Assembly (NCBI GenBank): GCA_013696275.1
Contig: JACCYW010000050.1
Coordinates: 1-6,758 of the forward strand
DNA from: Chloroflexota bacterium
Lineage (GTDB): Bacteria; Chloroflexota; Limnocylindria; Limnocylindrales; CSP1-4
Reading direction: 5' to 3'
Length of the DNA stretch: 6,758 nt
This document shows, piece by piece, positions 1-5,501 of the stretch. Positions within the stretch are counted from its first letter, which is position 1. Each line of letters begins with the position of its first letter. A program made the position numbers and the translations under genes. Under the pieces are notes generated by a model. It saw only the letters and a program-made list of their open reading frames with translations, was not told where the DNA came from and did not search any database.

Positions 1-375
1 AACGTGCGACGCATCGGCTTCGTAGCCAGCGAGGTCGTCCGCCATGGCGGTATCTGTGTCTGCAGCGTGGTCAGCCCGTACCGCGCGACCCGAGACGAGG
101 TACGCGAGATGGTGGGCGAGGCGTTCATCGAAGTCTTCGTCGACACGCCACTGGAGGTGTGCGAGCAGCGCGACGTGAAGGGCCTCTACGCGGGCGCACG
201 TTCTGGGAGCGTGGTCGCGATGACCGGTCTGGACGACCCGTACGAACCGCCCCTGAACGCCGACCTGGTGCTGCACACGATCCAAGTGACCGCCGATGAG
301 AACGCGAAGCGCGTCCTCCGCGTGCTCGAAGCTCGAGGCGTCCTTGATGAGATGGGGCCCGGCAGTCCCGGGTAG
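1..375 (+). CDS. cysC: Adenylylsulfate (APS) kinase, C-terminal part; 5' end outside window
   Basis: APS kinase phosphorylates adenosine 5'-phosphosulfate to PAPS with ATP, in the cytoplasm, in sulfate assimilation. The frame is open to the left edge (first codon AAC), so the GTG at 4 is not the true start and the P-loop lies upstream. The visible part carries the family landmarks in order: N-V-R-R-I-G, S-P-Y-R-x-x-R-D-E-V-R, F-I-E-V-F-V-D-T-P-L-E-V-C-E followed by R-D-x-K-G-L-Y-A-x-A-R-x-G, and T-G-L-D-D-P-Y-E-P-P. The wording of the V-A-S-E-V-V-R-H-G-G segment resembles the kinase domain of bifunctional ATP sulfurylase/APS kinase proteins, so this may be the end of a sat-cysC fusion (inference). 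It stops at TAG 373-375, 43 bp before mazG on the same strand. I see no terminator between them. Confidence 0.93.
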   Translation, partial: NVRRIGFVASEVVRHGGICVCSVVSPYRATRDEVREMVGEAFIEVFVDTPLEVCEQRDVKGLYAGARSGSVVAMTGLDDPYEPPLNADLVLHTIQVTADENAKRVLRVLEARGVLDEMGPGSPG

Positions 376-406
376 ACATCCGGCGACCGGCTCGTCGGCG
401 TGGCGC

Positions 407-418
407 TAGGCTGCACGG
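407..418 (+). promoter_or_regulatory. Possible leaderless promoter (-10-like TAGGCT) for mazG
   Basis: TAGGCT at 407-412 fits the TANNNT form of a -10 element and ends exactly 6 bases before the ATG at 419. That spacing is typical of leaderless transcripts that begin at the start codon. No purine-rich Shine-Dalgarno sequence is visible before this ATG, which supports the idea. The -35 region around 383-389 (GCGACCG) is a poor match. This is a pattern match only. Confidence 0.35.
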
Positions 419-1615
419 ATGAGTGGCATGCTGGAGCTCCTGGAGCAGCGCCATGGTGTCCGGGCTGCGGATGGCCTGCAGATACTGTCAGTCGAGGCCC
501 TCGTGCGGCGCCCATTCGACAGCGGCCTGGCGCTCCTGGTCGTGCCCCATCCGATCGACCAGGATGGGACGCGCGAGCCGGTAGGTGGTTACCAGCCGCC
601 CATCCTGCCTGGCCGCCATGGCCACGGCGCCGATCCGCTTGCTCTCCTGCGACGCCTCTATCCCACGCGCCACCCGGTCCTTGCCTTGGATGCTTTGCCC
701 GACACCATCCTGGAAGCCATCACCGATCAGGAGGTGCGGTCGCGGACATTCTTGTTGCCGCCGCTGCATGGAGCGGATGCGCCCTCGAGTCCTCACGCTC
801 TGCCCTGGCTGGTGGCTCGGCTGCGGGCGCCCGATGGGTGCCCGTGGGACCGTGAACAGGACCACCTGACCCTGCGCCCGTTCCTGGTGGAGGAGACCTA
901 CGAGGTCTACGACGCGCTGGAGGACGGGCCGACCGCTCAGCTGGCGGGAGAGCTGGGCGACCTCCTGCTCCAGATAGTGCTCCATGCTCAGCATGCCGCC
1001 GAGGCCGGTGTCTTCGATATGGCCGATGTCTATGCCGGCGTGGTGGCAAAGATCGTGCGCCGCCATCCGCATGTCTTTGGTGACGTGGCGGCGACCAGCG
1101 TAGGTGAGGTGGTGCGGAACTGGGAGACGATCAAGGCCCGCGAGCGCCTTGACGGCGCCACCGCCAGCGCCAGGGCCGGCCAGCGAGAGGCTCTCGTGCC
1201 GGGTGCCTTCGCCGGTCTGTCCAGGTCGCTGCCCGCCCTCGCCTACGCCCAGGAGATGCAGGCTCGGGCGGCTGGGCTGGGCTATGACTGGCCCGATCGC
1301 CTTGGTGTCATCGCCAAGATCGCCGAGGAAGCGGAAGAGCTGGCGTCGGCCGAGGACCAGCTCGCCCGGAAGGAGGAGTTCGGGGACATGCTGTTCGCGC
1401 TGGTCAACCTCGCACGCAAGCTCGATATCGACGCCGAGGCAGCGCTGCGGGCGGCCAGCGGTAAGTTCGCTTCACGATTCGCGCGCGTCGAACGACTCGC
1501 CGAAGTCGACGGTATCCAGCTCCCCACTCTCGGCCTGGAAGCCCTCGACGAGCTCTGGCAGCGAGCCAAAGCGGAGGAGCTGGAGAGCAGGTCGCAGGTG
1601 GTGGCAAGATCATGA
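419..1615 (+). CDS. mazG: MazG-type nucleoside triphosphate pyrophosphohydrolase with N-terminal remnant of a tetrapyrrole methylase domain
   Basis: MazG hydrolyses (d)NTPs, including non-canonical ones, to NMP and PPi. The protein has 398 residues. From about 139 it is a canonical tandem MazG: G-C-P-W-D at 140-144, first metal site E-E-T-Y-E at 158-162 with E-L-G-D at 178-181, R-R-H-P-H-V-F at 214-220, N-W-E at 234-236, and a second metal site E-E-A-E-E at 303-307 with E-E-F-G-D at 319-323. Both EExxE/ExxD centres look intact. Residues 1-120 align in order with the C-terminal half of the methylase domain of Bacillus YabN (A-D-G-L-Q-I, then L-Y-P-T-R-H-P-V, then F-L-L-P-P-L), as I recall that protein. 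The SAM-binding N-terminal half is missing, and the APS kinase gene leaves no space for it upstream. The ATG at 419 has no clear ribosome-binding site. It is followed by rph after 13 bp. Confidence 0.95.
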   Translation: MSGMLELLEQRHGVRAADGLQILSVEALVRRPFDSGLALLVVPHPIDQDGTREPVGGYQPPILPGRHGHGADPLALLRRLYPTRHPVLALDALPDTILEAITDQEVRSRTFLLPPLHGADAPSSPHALPWLVARLRAPDGCPWDREQDHLTLRPFLVEETYEVYDALEDGPTAQLAGELGDLLLQIVLHAQHAAEAGVFDMADVYAGVVAKIVRRHPHVFGDVAATSVGEVVRNWETIKARERLDGATASARAGQREALVPGAFAGLSRSLPALAYAQEMQARAAGLGYDWPDRLGVIAKIAEEAEELASAEDQLARKEEFGDMLFALVNLARKLDIDAEAALRAASGKFASRFARVERLAEVDGIQLPTLGLEALDELWQRAKAEELESRSQVVARS

Positions 1616-1628
1616 GCGCGGCTGGATC

Positions 1629-2369
1629 ATGAGTATCGGCAGTGGCCCGCGCATCCGGGCCGATGGGCGAACGCCGGGCCAACTCCGGCCGGTATCGATA
1701 ACGCTCGACGTCCAGAAGTGGGCGAGCGCCAGTTGCATCATCCGGATGGGCGACACGCACGTGCTGTGCGCCGCCTCCGTGGAGGATCGCATCCCACCGC
1801 ACCTTCGGGGCAAGGGCCGAGGTTGGGTAACTGCCGAGTACGCGATGCTGCCGGCGGCGACGTCAGAGCGCTCCCAGCGGGAGTCGGTCAAGGGTCGCCT
1901 GGGTGGCCGCACACACGAGATACAACGCCTCATCGGGCGCTCGCTCCGCGGCGTCGTGGACACCGTCGCACTGGGTGAGCGGACAGTGACCCTGGACTGC
2001 GATGTCCTCCAGGCGGATGGCGGCACGCGCACGGCGTCGGTCACGGGCGCCTATGTTGCTCTCGCCATCTGTCTCCACCGCCGAGGCCTGGAGCGGGCGC
2101 TGGTCGCTCGCATCGCCGCTGTGAGCGTCGGCCTGGTCGATGGACGGCCGCTGCTCGACCTGGATTACTCGGAGGACTCCTCCGCCGAGGTCGACTTCAA
2201 TGTCTGCGGCACCGACGCCGGCAAGTACGTCGAGGTACAGGGCACGGCGGAGGGGAAGGCCTTCGACCGCGGCCAGATGGACCAGCTGATGGCGCTTGCC
2301 GACGCTGGCCTGGGCCGCCTCTTCGAGATGCAGCGCCAGTCGATCGAGGGAGCGACCATCAAGCGGTGA
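1629..2369 (+). CDS. rph: Ribonuclease PH (tRNA 3'-end phosphorolytic exonuclease)
   Basis: RNase PH trims nucleotides 3' of the CCA end of tRNA precursors using phosphate, releasing nucleoside diphosphates, as a hexameric ring in the cytoplasm. The 246-residue protein has the usual full length. Motifs: R-A-D-G-R at 10-14, G-R-T-H-E-I-Q-R-L-I-G-R-S-L-R at 93-107 (the phosphate-binding Arg lies here; the usual Gln after R-T is His), D-C-D-V-L-Q-A-D-G-G-T-R-T-A-S at 123-137, D-Y-S-E-D-S-S-A-E-V-D-F-N at 179-191 with the paired acidic residues, and V-E-V-Q-G-T-A-E-G at 201-209. The ATG at 1629 is chosen because it begins just before the conserved R-A-D-G-R; the open frame upstream is a shadow of mazG. 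The Shine-Dalgarno is weak. Its end overlaps rdgB by 4 bases. Confidence 0.98.
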   Translation: MSIGSGPRIRADGRTPGQLRPVSITLDVQKWASASCIIRMGDTHVLCAASVEDRIPPHLRGKGRGWVTAEYAMLPAATSERSQRESVKGRLGGRTHEIQRLIGRSLRGVVDTVALGERTVTLDCDVLQADGGTRTASVTGAYVALAICLHRRGLERALVARIAAVSVGLVDGRPLLDLDYSEDSSAEVDFNVCGTDAGKYVEVQGTAEGKAFDRGQMDQLMALADAGLGRLFEMQRQSIEGATIKR

Positions 2370-3007
2370 GCATCGATGGCGGCCGTGCGCTCGTCATCGC
2401 CACCCGCTCACGCCACAAGCTGGCGGAGCTGCACGAGCTCCTGACGCTCGAGCGGGCGCGATTGATGACCCTCGATGAGGTGGGCTGTCTGGAGGAAGCC
2501 GTCGAGGAGGCGCCCTCGTTCCGCGGCAACGCGGTGGCCAAGGCCTGCTTCTACGCCAGCTGCGGCAGGGCGGCCACGCTGGCCGATGATTCGGGCCTCG
2601 AGGTCGACGCCCTCGACGGCGCACCGGGCGTGCGCTCCCGACGCTACGCTGGTAGCCAGGCGACGGACGTCCAGAACAACCAGCGCCTCCTTGCCGAGCT
2701 GGATGGCCTGCCGCCCGAGCGACGGGCAGCGCGCTATCGCTGTGTCCTGGCCTTCACCGACCCCGACCTGCCGGCGGCTGATGGTCGCCCCCTGGTGGTC
2801 ACCCGCTCCGGTGTCTTCGAGGGCCGCATCGCTCTTCGCCCGCGCGGCGCGGGTGGTTTCGGCTACGACCCCCTGTTCGAGCCGCTCGATGAGCCACCCG
2901 GTGGCCGCACCGTGGGTCAGCTGAGCGCCGCGGAGAAGAACCGCGTCTCTCACCGGGCGCGCGCGGCACGGGCGATGGGTCGCTACCTGCGTTCCGCGGG
3001 CTACTGA
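2366..3007 (+). CDS. rdgB: XTP/dITP (non-canonical purine NTP) pyrophosphatase, RdgB/HAM1 family
   Basis: This enzyme hydrolyses ITP, dITP and XTP to monophosphates, keeping deaminated purines out of DNA and RNA. It has 213 residues, slightly longer than the typical roughly 200. Motifs: I-A-T-R-S-R-H-K-L at 11-19, S-F-R-G-N-A-V-A-K-A at 51-60, the catalytic D-D-S-G-L-E-V at 74-80, G-G-F-G-Y-D-P-L-F at 163-171, and E-K-N-R-V-S-H-R at 190-197. In the first motif the family's usual Asn (T-x-N-x-x-K) is Ser15. The start is GTG at 2366, sharing GTGA with the rph stop, so translational coupling is likely. The rph-rdgB pairing is common in bacteria, and with mazG upstream it places two NTP-sanitising enzymes in one probable operon. 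Its last 7 bases overlap the end of the opposing lipid kinase gene. Confidence 0.97.
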   Translation: MSIDGGRALVIATRSRHKLAELHELLTLERARLMTLDEVGCLEEAVEEAPSFRGNAVAKACFYASCGRAATLADDSGLEVDALDGAPGVRSRRYAGSQATDVQNNQRLLAELDGLPPERRAARYRCVLAFTDPDLPAADGRPLVVTRSGVFEGRIALRPRGAGGFGYDPLFEPLDEPPGGRTVGQLSAAEKNRVSHRARAARAMGRYLRSAGY

Positions 3008-3900
3008 AGAGCGCCACCCGGCGCGAGCACGCGAAGCGTGCGGTGGTGGACCGAGAACTGGACCGGCGTAGTGCCCAGATCGCGGGAGTCGGCCCGGGCT
3101 GGCAGTGGCCGATGACCGGTGATGCGGACCTGTGACGACCGGTAGCCCCGCACGTGCGGCGAATAGGCTCGCCGGCCGAAGGCGAGGGACGCGAAGTGGC
3201 GAATCAGATCGAGCTTGGAGAAGTGGCGGAAGACGTTGATGTCGAGCTGCCCGTCGTCGAGCGATGCGTCGGGTGCGACGGTGAACCCGGCTCCGGTGTA
3301 TGGCCCGTTGGAGGCAGTCACCATCAGCGCTCGGGTGGTCACCGTCTCATCGTCCATCTCGATGACCATCCGCGCGGGACGGAAACGGAAGGCCGTCAGG
3401 ATCGCGCGGCCGAGTCCCCGATAGTCGCCTTCATCAGCCTGCTGCACGTCCTTGAAGATGGCCGCGTTCATGCCCACCGAGGCTGATTCGTAGAACGGCT
3501 CCTGGCCATGGAAGCCGACGTCGATGGCGCGCACCTGGCCAGCCGCGATGATCGCTGCCGCCGGGTCGAGCTCCCGGGGGATCTCGAGCATGCGTGCGAT
3601 GTTCATGACGCTGCCCATCGGCAGGATGCCGAGCGCCGTCGGAGTGCCCAGCAACTCCGTGCCGATGAGACCGACGCTGCCGTCACCGCCGGCGGCCACG
3701 ACCGCGGCGTAGCCAGCTCGGACCGCTTCACGCGCCGACTGGCGGGCCTCTTCCTCAGAGCTCGACGTCACCAACTCGTCACCCAGGCCGTGGCGAGCCA
3801 TGAGTGCGCGCATGTCCTCTTCGCTCGTCCGGTCGGTCGGTATACCTCCTTTGGAGCCAGCCGTCTCGTTCCAGATGATGCGCAGCGGCTGCGGTGTCAT
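3001..3900 (-). CDS. Diacylglycerol-kinase-family lipid kinase (DAGK_cat / YegS-BmrU-DgkB type)
   Basis: Soluble kinases of this family phosphorylate diacylglycerol or related lipids at the membrane face using ATP. The protein has 299 residues, normal for the family. N-terminal beta strand R-I-I-W-N-E-T-A-G-S at 7-16, nucleotide-binding G-G-D-G-S at 71-75, L-G-I-L-P-M-G-S-V-M-N-I-A-R at 90-103, D-V-G-F at 127-130, and C-terminal D-S-R-D-L-G-T-T-P-V at 271-280. Two family positions differ: the G-T-x-N-D-F-A-R consensus has Asn100 where Asp is usual, and D-G-E near the C terminus is D271-S-R. Activity or substrate may therefore be altered (inference). The start ATG at 3900 overlaps the upstream phosphatase stop as ATGA and sits right before the conserved first strand; the open frame upstream of it is a shadow. 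Third gene of a three-gene lipid phosphate operon. Confidence 0.92.
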   Translation of the reverse strand: MTPQPLRIIWNETAGSKGGIPTDRTSEEDMRALMARHGLGDELVTSSSEEEARQSAREAVRAGYAAVVAAGGDGSVGLIGTELLGTPTALGILPMGSVMNIARMLEIPRELDPAAAIIAAGQVRAIDVGFHGQEPFYESASVGMNAAIFKDVQQADEGDYRGLGRAILTAFRFRPARMVIEMDDETVTTRALMVTASNGPYTGAGFTVAPDASLDDGQLDINVFRHFSKLDLIRHFASLAFGRRAYSPHVRGYRSSQVRITGHRPLPARADSRDLGTTPVQFSVHHRTLRVLAPGGALQ

Positions 3901-4619
3901 CGACCGAGCCGGCTGGCCACGGACGGCGACTTCGCTTTCAGTCGACGGTAGATGGAGGCCAGGCTGATCACGTAGGTCAGGCCCAGGAAATACGAAGCGG
4001 CGACGTCGGTCGGCCAGTGGTGACCCTGATAGATCCGCGACGGCCCCACGAACGCGACGAACGCACCCAGGCCGCCTACCACCAAGCGGCGCGGCCAGGT
4101 CGGTCGAACGATGGTGTGAAGGACATAGGCCAGCCAACCGTACGTGCCGACGTAGGTGATGACGTGGCCGCTGGGGAAGCTGGAGCCACCCAGCGGAGCG
4201 GCGATGACCCGCAGGTCCGTGCCGGCCACCGGTCGCGGACGCCGCATCAGCGACTTGAGGATGGTCGATAGGCCACCCGTGCCCCAGGCCAGGAGTTGCA
4301 TGGCCGCCTCTACCCGCAGCCGCAGCAAGAACAGGACGGCCGTGATGATGGGCGGGATGATGCGGCTCTGAGGTGGGAAGCCGGGCCATGAGACGAGGGT
4401 CATGAGTCGCGCCAGCGTCGCGTGCCGGACGGCCTGGAAGCGGATCATCAGCGCGACATCCAGCGCATCGCTCCGGCGCGCCTTGACCAGGCCGAAGATG
4501 ATGCCGAAGCCCAACAGGCCGATCCAGGTCGCGACATCGGCGGTCCGCGACCGCTGCATGACGGCATGTCGCGGCATGGCCAGTGACTCGGGCGGTCGCC
4601 CGCCGGCTCGATCAACCAT
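3897..4619 (-). CDS. PAP2-family membrane phosphatase (first of two)
   Basis: PAP2 phosphatases dephosphorylate phosphatidic acid, polyprenyl pyrophosphate or similar lipids using a histidine nucleophile in the membrane. All three signature motifs are present in this 240-residue protein: K-x6-R-P at 122-130, P-S-G-H at 149-152, and S-R-x5-H-x3-D at 194-205 (Ser194, Arg195, His201, Asp205). Hydrophobic segments near 30-45, 88-100, 155-172, 178-192 and 206-222 fit a multi-pass protein. The chosen ATG at 4619 overlaps the upstream phosphatase by 8 bases, suggesting coupling. Met15 and Met21 are alternative starts, none with a clear ribosome-binding site, and the first ~25 residues are polar and weakly constrained. 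A 4-base overlap joins it to the lipid kinase. Substrate cannot be told from sequence. Confidence 0.93.
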   Translation of the reverse strand: MVDRAGGRPPESLAMPRHAVMQRSRTADVATWIGLLGFGIIFGLVKARRSDALDVALMIRFQAVRHATLARLMTLVSWPGFPPQSRIIPPIITAVLFLLRLRVEAAMQLLAWGTGGLSTILKSLMRRPRPVAGTDLRVIAAPLGGSSFPSGHVITYVGTYGWLAYVLHTIVRPTWPRRLVVGGLGAFVAFVGPSRIYQGHHWPTDVAASYFLGLTYVISLASIYRRLKAKSPSVASRLGR

Positions 4620-5229
4620 GGGCGCCAGTATCGCGGACGCGCCGCGTGCCCTTGGCCCAAGTCGCAGCCACACCGAACCAGGCAAGACCCAGCAGTAGGC
4701 CGCCCAGGACATCACTCGGCCAATGGACACCATCCGCCACCCGCGCGACACCCATGGCCGCGCCCGCCGCGGCGCCGGCCAGGACGGCCCTGCCGAGTGC
4801 GCTTGGCCCCTGTCGGGACACGAGCCACGTCGCAACAGCCACCAGCGTCACGGCCCGAGCCACGTGTCCACTGGGAAAGGCGAAGCTCTCGTTCCCCAGG
4901 AAGTCCAGCACATCGGCGCCGTCTGGCCGCGACCGCCCGACCACCAGCTTGACGGCGACGACGAACGCCTCGGTGCTCAGGGTGGCCACCAGGAGAAGCG
5001 CCGCGCGACGATGCTGCAGTGCCAGCGGGACAGCAAGTGCGAGTACCAGGATGGCCCAGACGATGGGCTGTCCGAGGGCGTTGAGTCCGTCGATCAGGGG
5101 CGCCGCGAGGCCAGCCCTCAGCGGTCCAGCCGCGGCGCCCAGAGCCACATCGAGCTCGGTGGTCGCGCCCAGCATCACCGCCGCGGCGAGCGCGACCAAG
5201 GCTACCGCCGAGGCGAGAGCCAGCCGCAC
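4612..5229 (-). CDS. PAP2-family membrane phosphatase (second of two)
   Basis: A 205-residue integral membrane phosphatase, only distantly similar to the adjacent one. N-terminal hydrophobic segment at 3-22 (membrane anchor or signal-like), further hydrophobic stretches near 55-71, 77-95, 123-138, 147-160 and 175-191. Catalytic motifs: K-x6-R-P at 94-102, F-P-S-G-H at 118-122, and A-R-x5-H-x3-D at 162-173 (Arg163, His169, Asp173). The usual Ser before Arg is Ala162, a variation I believe is tolerated in the family. The start is GTG at 5229: an in-frame TAA lies immediately upstream and an AGGGG Shine-Dalgarno is 10 bases away. It is the first gene of the probable lipid operon, so the promoter should lie in the repeat-bearing region at 5230 and beyond. 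The C-terminal 20 residues are basic and polar. Confidence 0.93.
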   Translation of the reverse strand: MRLALASAVALVALAAAVMLGATTELDVALGAAAGPLRAGLAAPLIDGLNALGQPIVWAILVLALAVPLALQHRRAALLLVATLSTEAFVVAVKLVVGRSRPDGADVLDFLGNESFAFPSGHVARAVTLVAVATWLVSRQGPSALGRAVLAGAAAGAAMGVARVADGVHWPSDVLGGLLLGLAWFGVAATWAKGTRRVRDTGAHG

Positions 5230-5239
5230 TTACTTGAGT

Positions 5240-5244
5240 CCCCT
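5240..5244 (-). promoter_or_regulatory. Ribosome-binding site for the GTG-started PAP2 gene
   Basis: On the - strand AGGGG lies 10 bases before the GTG at 5229. It supports a GTG start, which is otherwise forced by the in-frame TAA directly upstream. I found no convincing -35/-10 pair for this operon; a TTGACC occurs on the - strand around 5300 but lacks a -10 partner at normal spacing. Confidence 0.5.
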
Positions 5245-5329
5245 GGTGCAGTCGAGACTGGCTACCGTGCCCCTGAAGGAGGGTGCGATGCCGGAGACCC
5301 GGTCAAGGCGGATAAGCATCGTGAGCTGG

Positions 5330-5368
5330 GACCGTGGCGCTCCGATGCCCATCTGGCACAAGATGGCC
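5330..5368 (+). repeat. Short intergenic repeat, copy 1 (direct)
   Basis: Begins GACCGTGGCGCT, then 4 bases, then the core TGCCCATCTGGCA (5346-5358), a TGCC-N5-GGCA dyad. It matches 5502-5540 at 33 of 39 positions with no gaps. GCCCATCT (5347-5354) and AGATGG (5361-5366) can also pair across a GGCACA loop, giving 6 contiguous base pairs. Confidence 0.75.
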
Positions 5369-5396
5369 GCTTGGAAGGCAGATGTCCTCCGGCTCC

Positions 5397-5420
5397 TGCC
5401 AAAGGGGCATGACAGCGCCA
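5397..5420 (-). repeat. Short intergenic repeat, copy 2 (inverted)
   Basis: Read on the - strand: TGGCGCT, 4 bases, then TGCCCCTTTGGCA (5409-5397). Same order and spacing of the two blocks as copies 1 and 4, and a perfect TGCC/GGCA dyad, but with a different 5-base centre. Confidence 0.6.
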
Positions 5421-5477
5421 TAGCGCGGCGCTAGCGACCGCGTCTCGAGCCGGGTGCTCAGGCGAGGGCCGCTCCGG

Positions 5478-5490
5478 CACCAGATGGGCA
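5478..5490 (-). repeat. Short intergenic repeat, copy 3 (inverted, core only)
   Basis: Read on the - strand the core is TGCCCATCTGGTG, identical to copy 1 in 11 of 13 positions. The last two bases depart from the GGCA half-site and the TGGCGCT block is absent. Confidence 0.5.
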
Positions 5491-5501
5491 CTCCGACCGA
5501 C

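Noticed and set aside
1104..1628. Open frame continuing upstream of rph in the same frame
   Set aside because: It is the out-of-frame shadow of mazG, rich in Arg, Pro and Ser. Family homology begins at the ATG at 1629.
1618..1629. CGGCTGGATCA before the rph start resembles the 3' end of 16S rRNA
   Set aside because: Only about 11 bases, without the CCTCC anti-Shine-Dalgarno tail or any rRNA upstream. It falls between two protein genes and is best taken as coincidence.
3901..4389. Long upstream extension of the lipid kinase frame on the - strand
   Set aside because: It overlaps the first PAP2 gene in another frame and lacks family similarity. The ATG at 3900 directly precedes the conserved first strand and overlaps the PAP2 stop as ATGA.
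4620..4835. Upstream extension of the first PAP2 frame on the - strand
   Set aside because: It is a shadow of the second PAP2 gene, with Arg/Pro/Trp-rich sequence and no family similarity.
5354..5368. TGGCACAAGATGGCC in repeat copy 1 as a sigma-54 (-24/-12) promoter
   Set aside because: TGGCAC fits the -24 element, but the -12 position lacks the required GC in TTGC spacing, and copy 4 does not fit either.
4583..5434. Long + strand open frame opposite the PAP2 gene
   Set aside because: Dominated by Ala, Arg, Ser and Thr and antisense to a gene with clear catalytic motifs. No motif or ribosome-binding site supports it.
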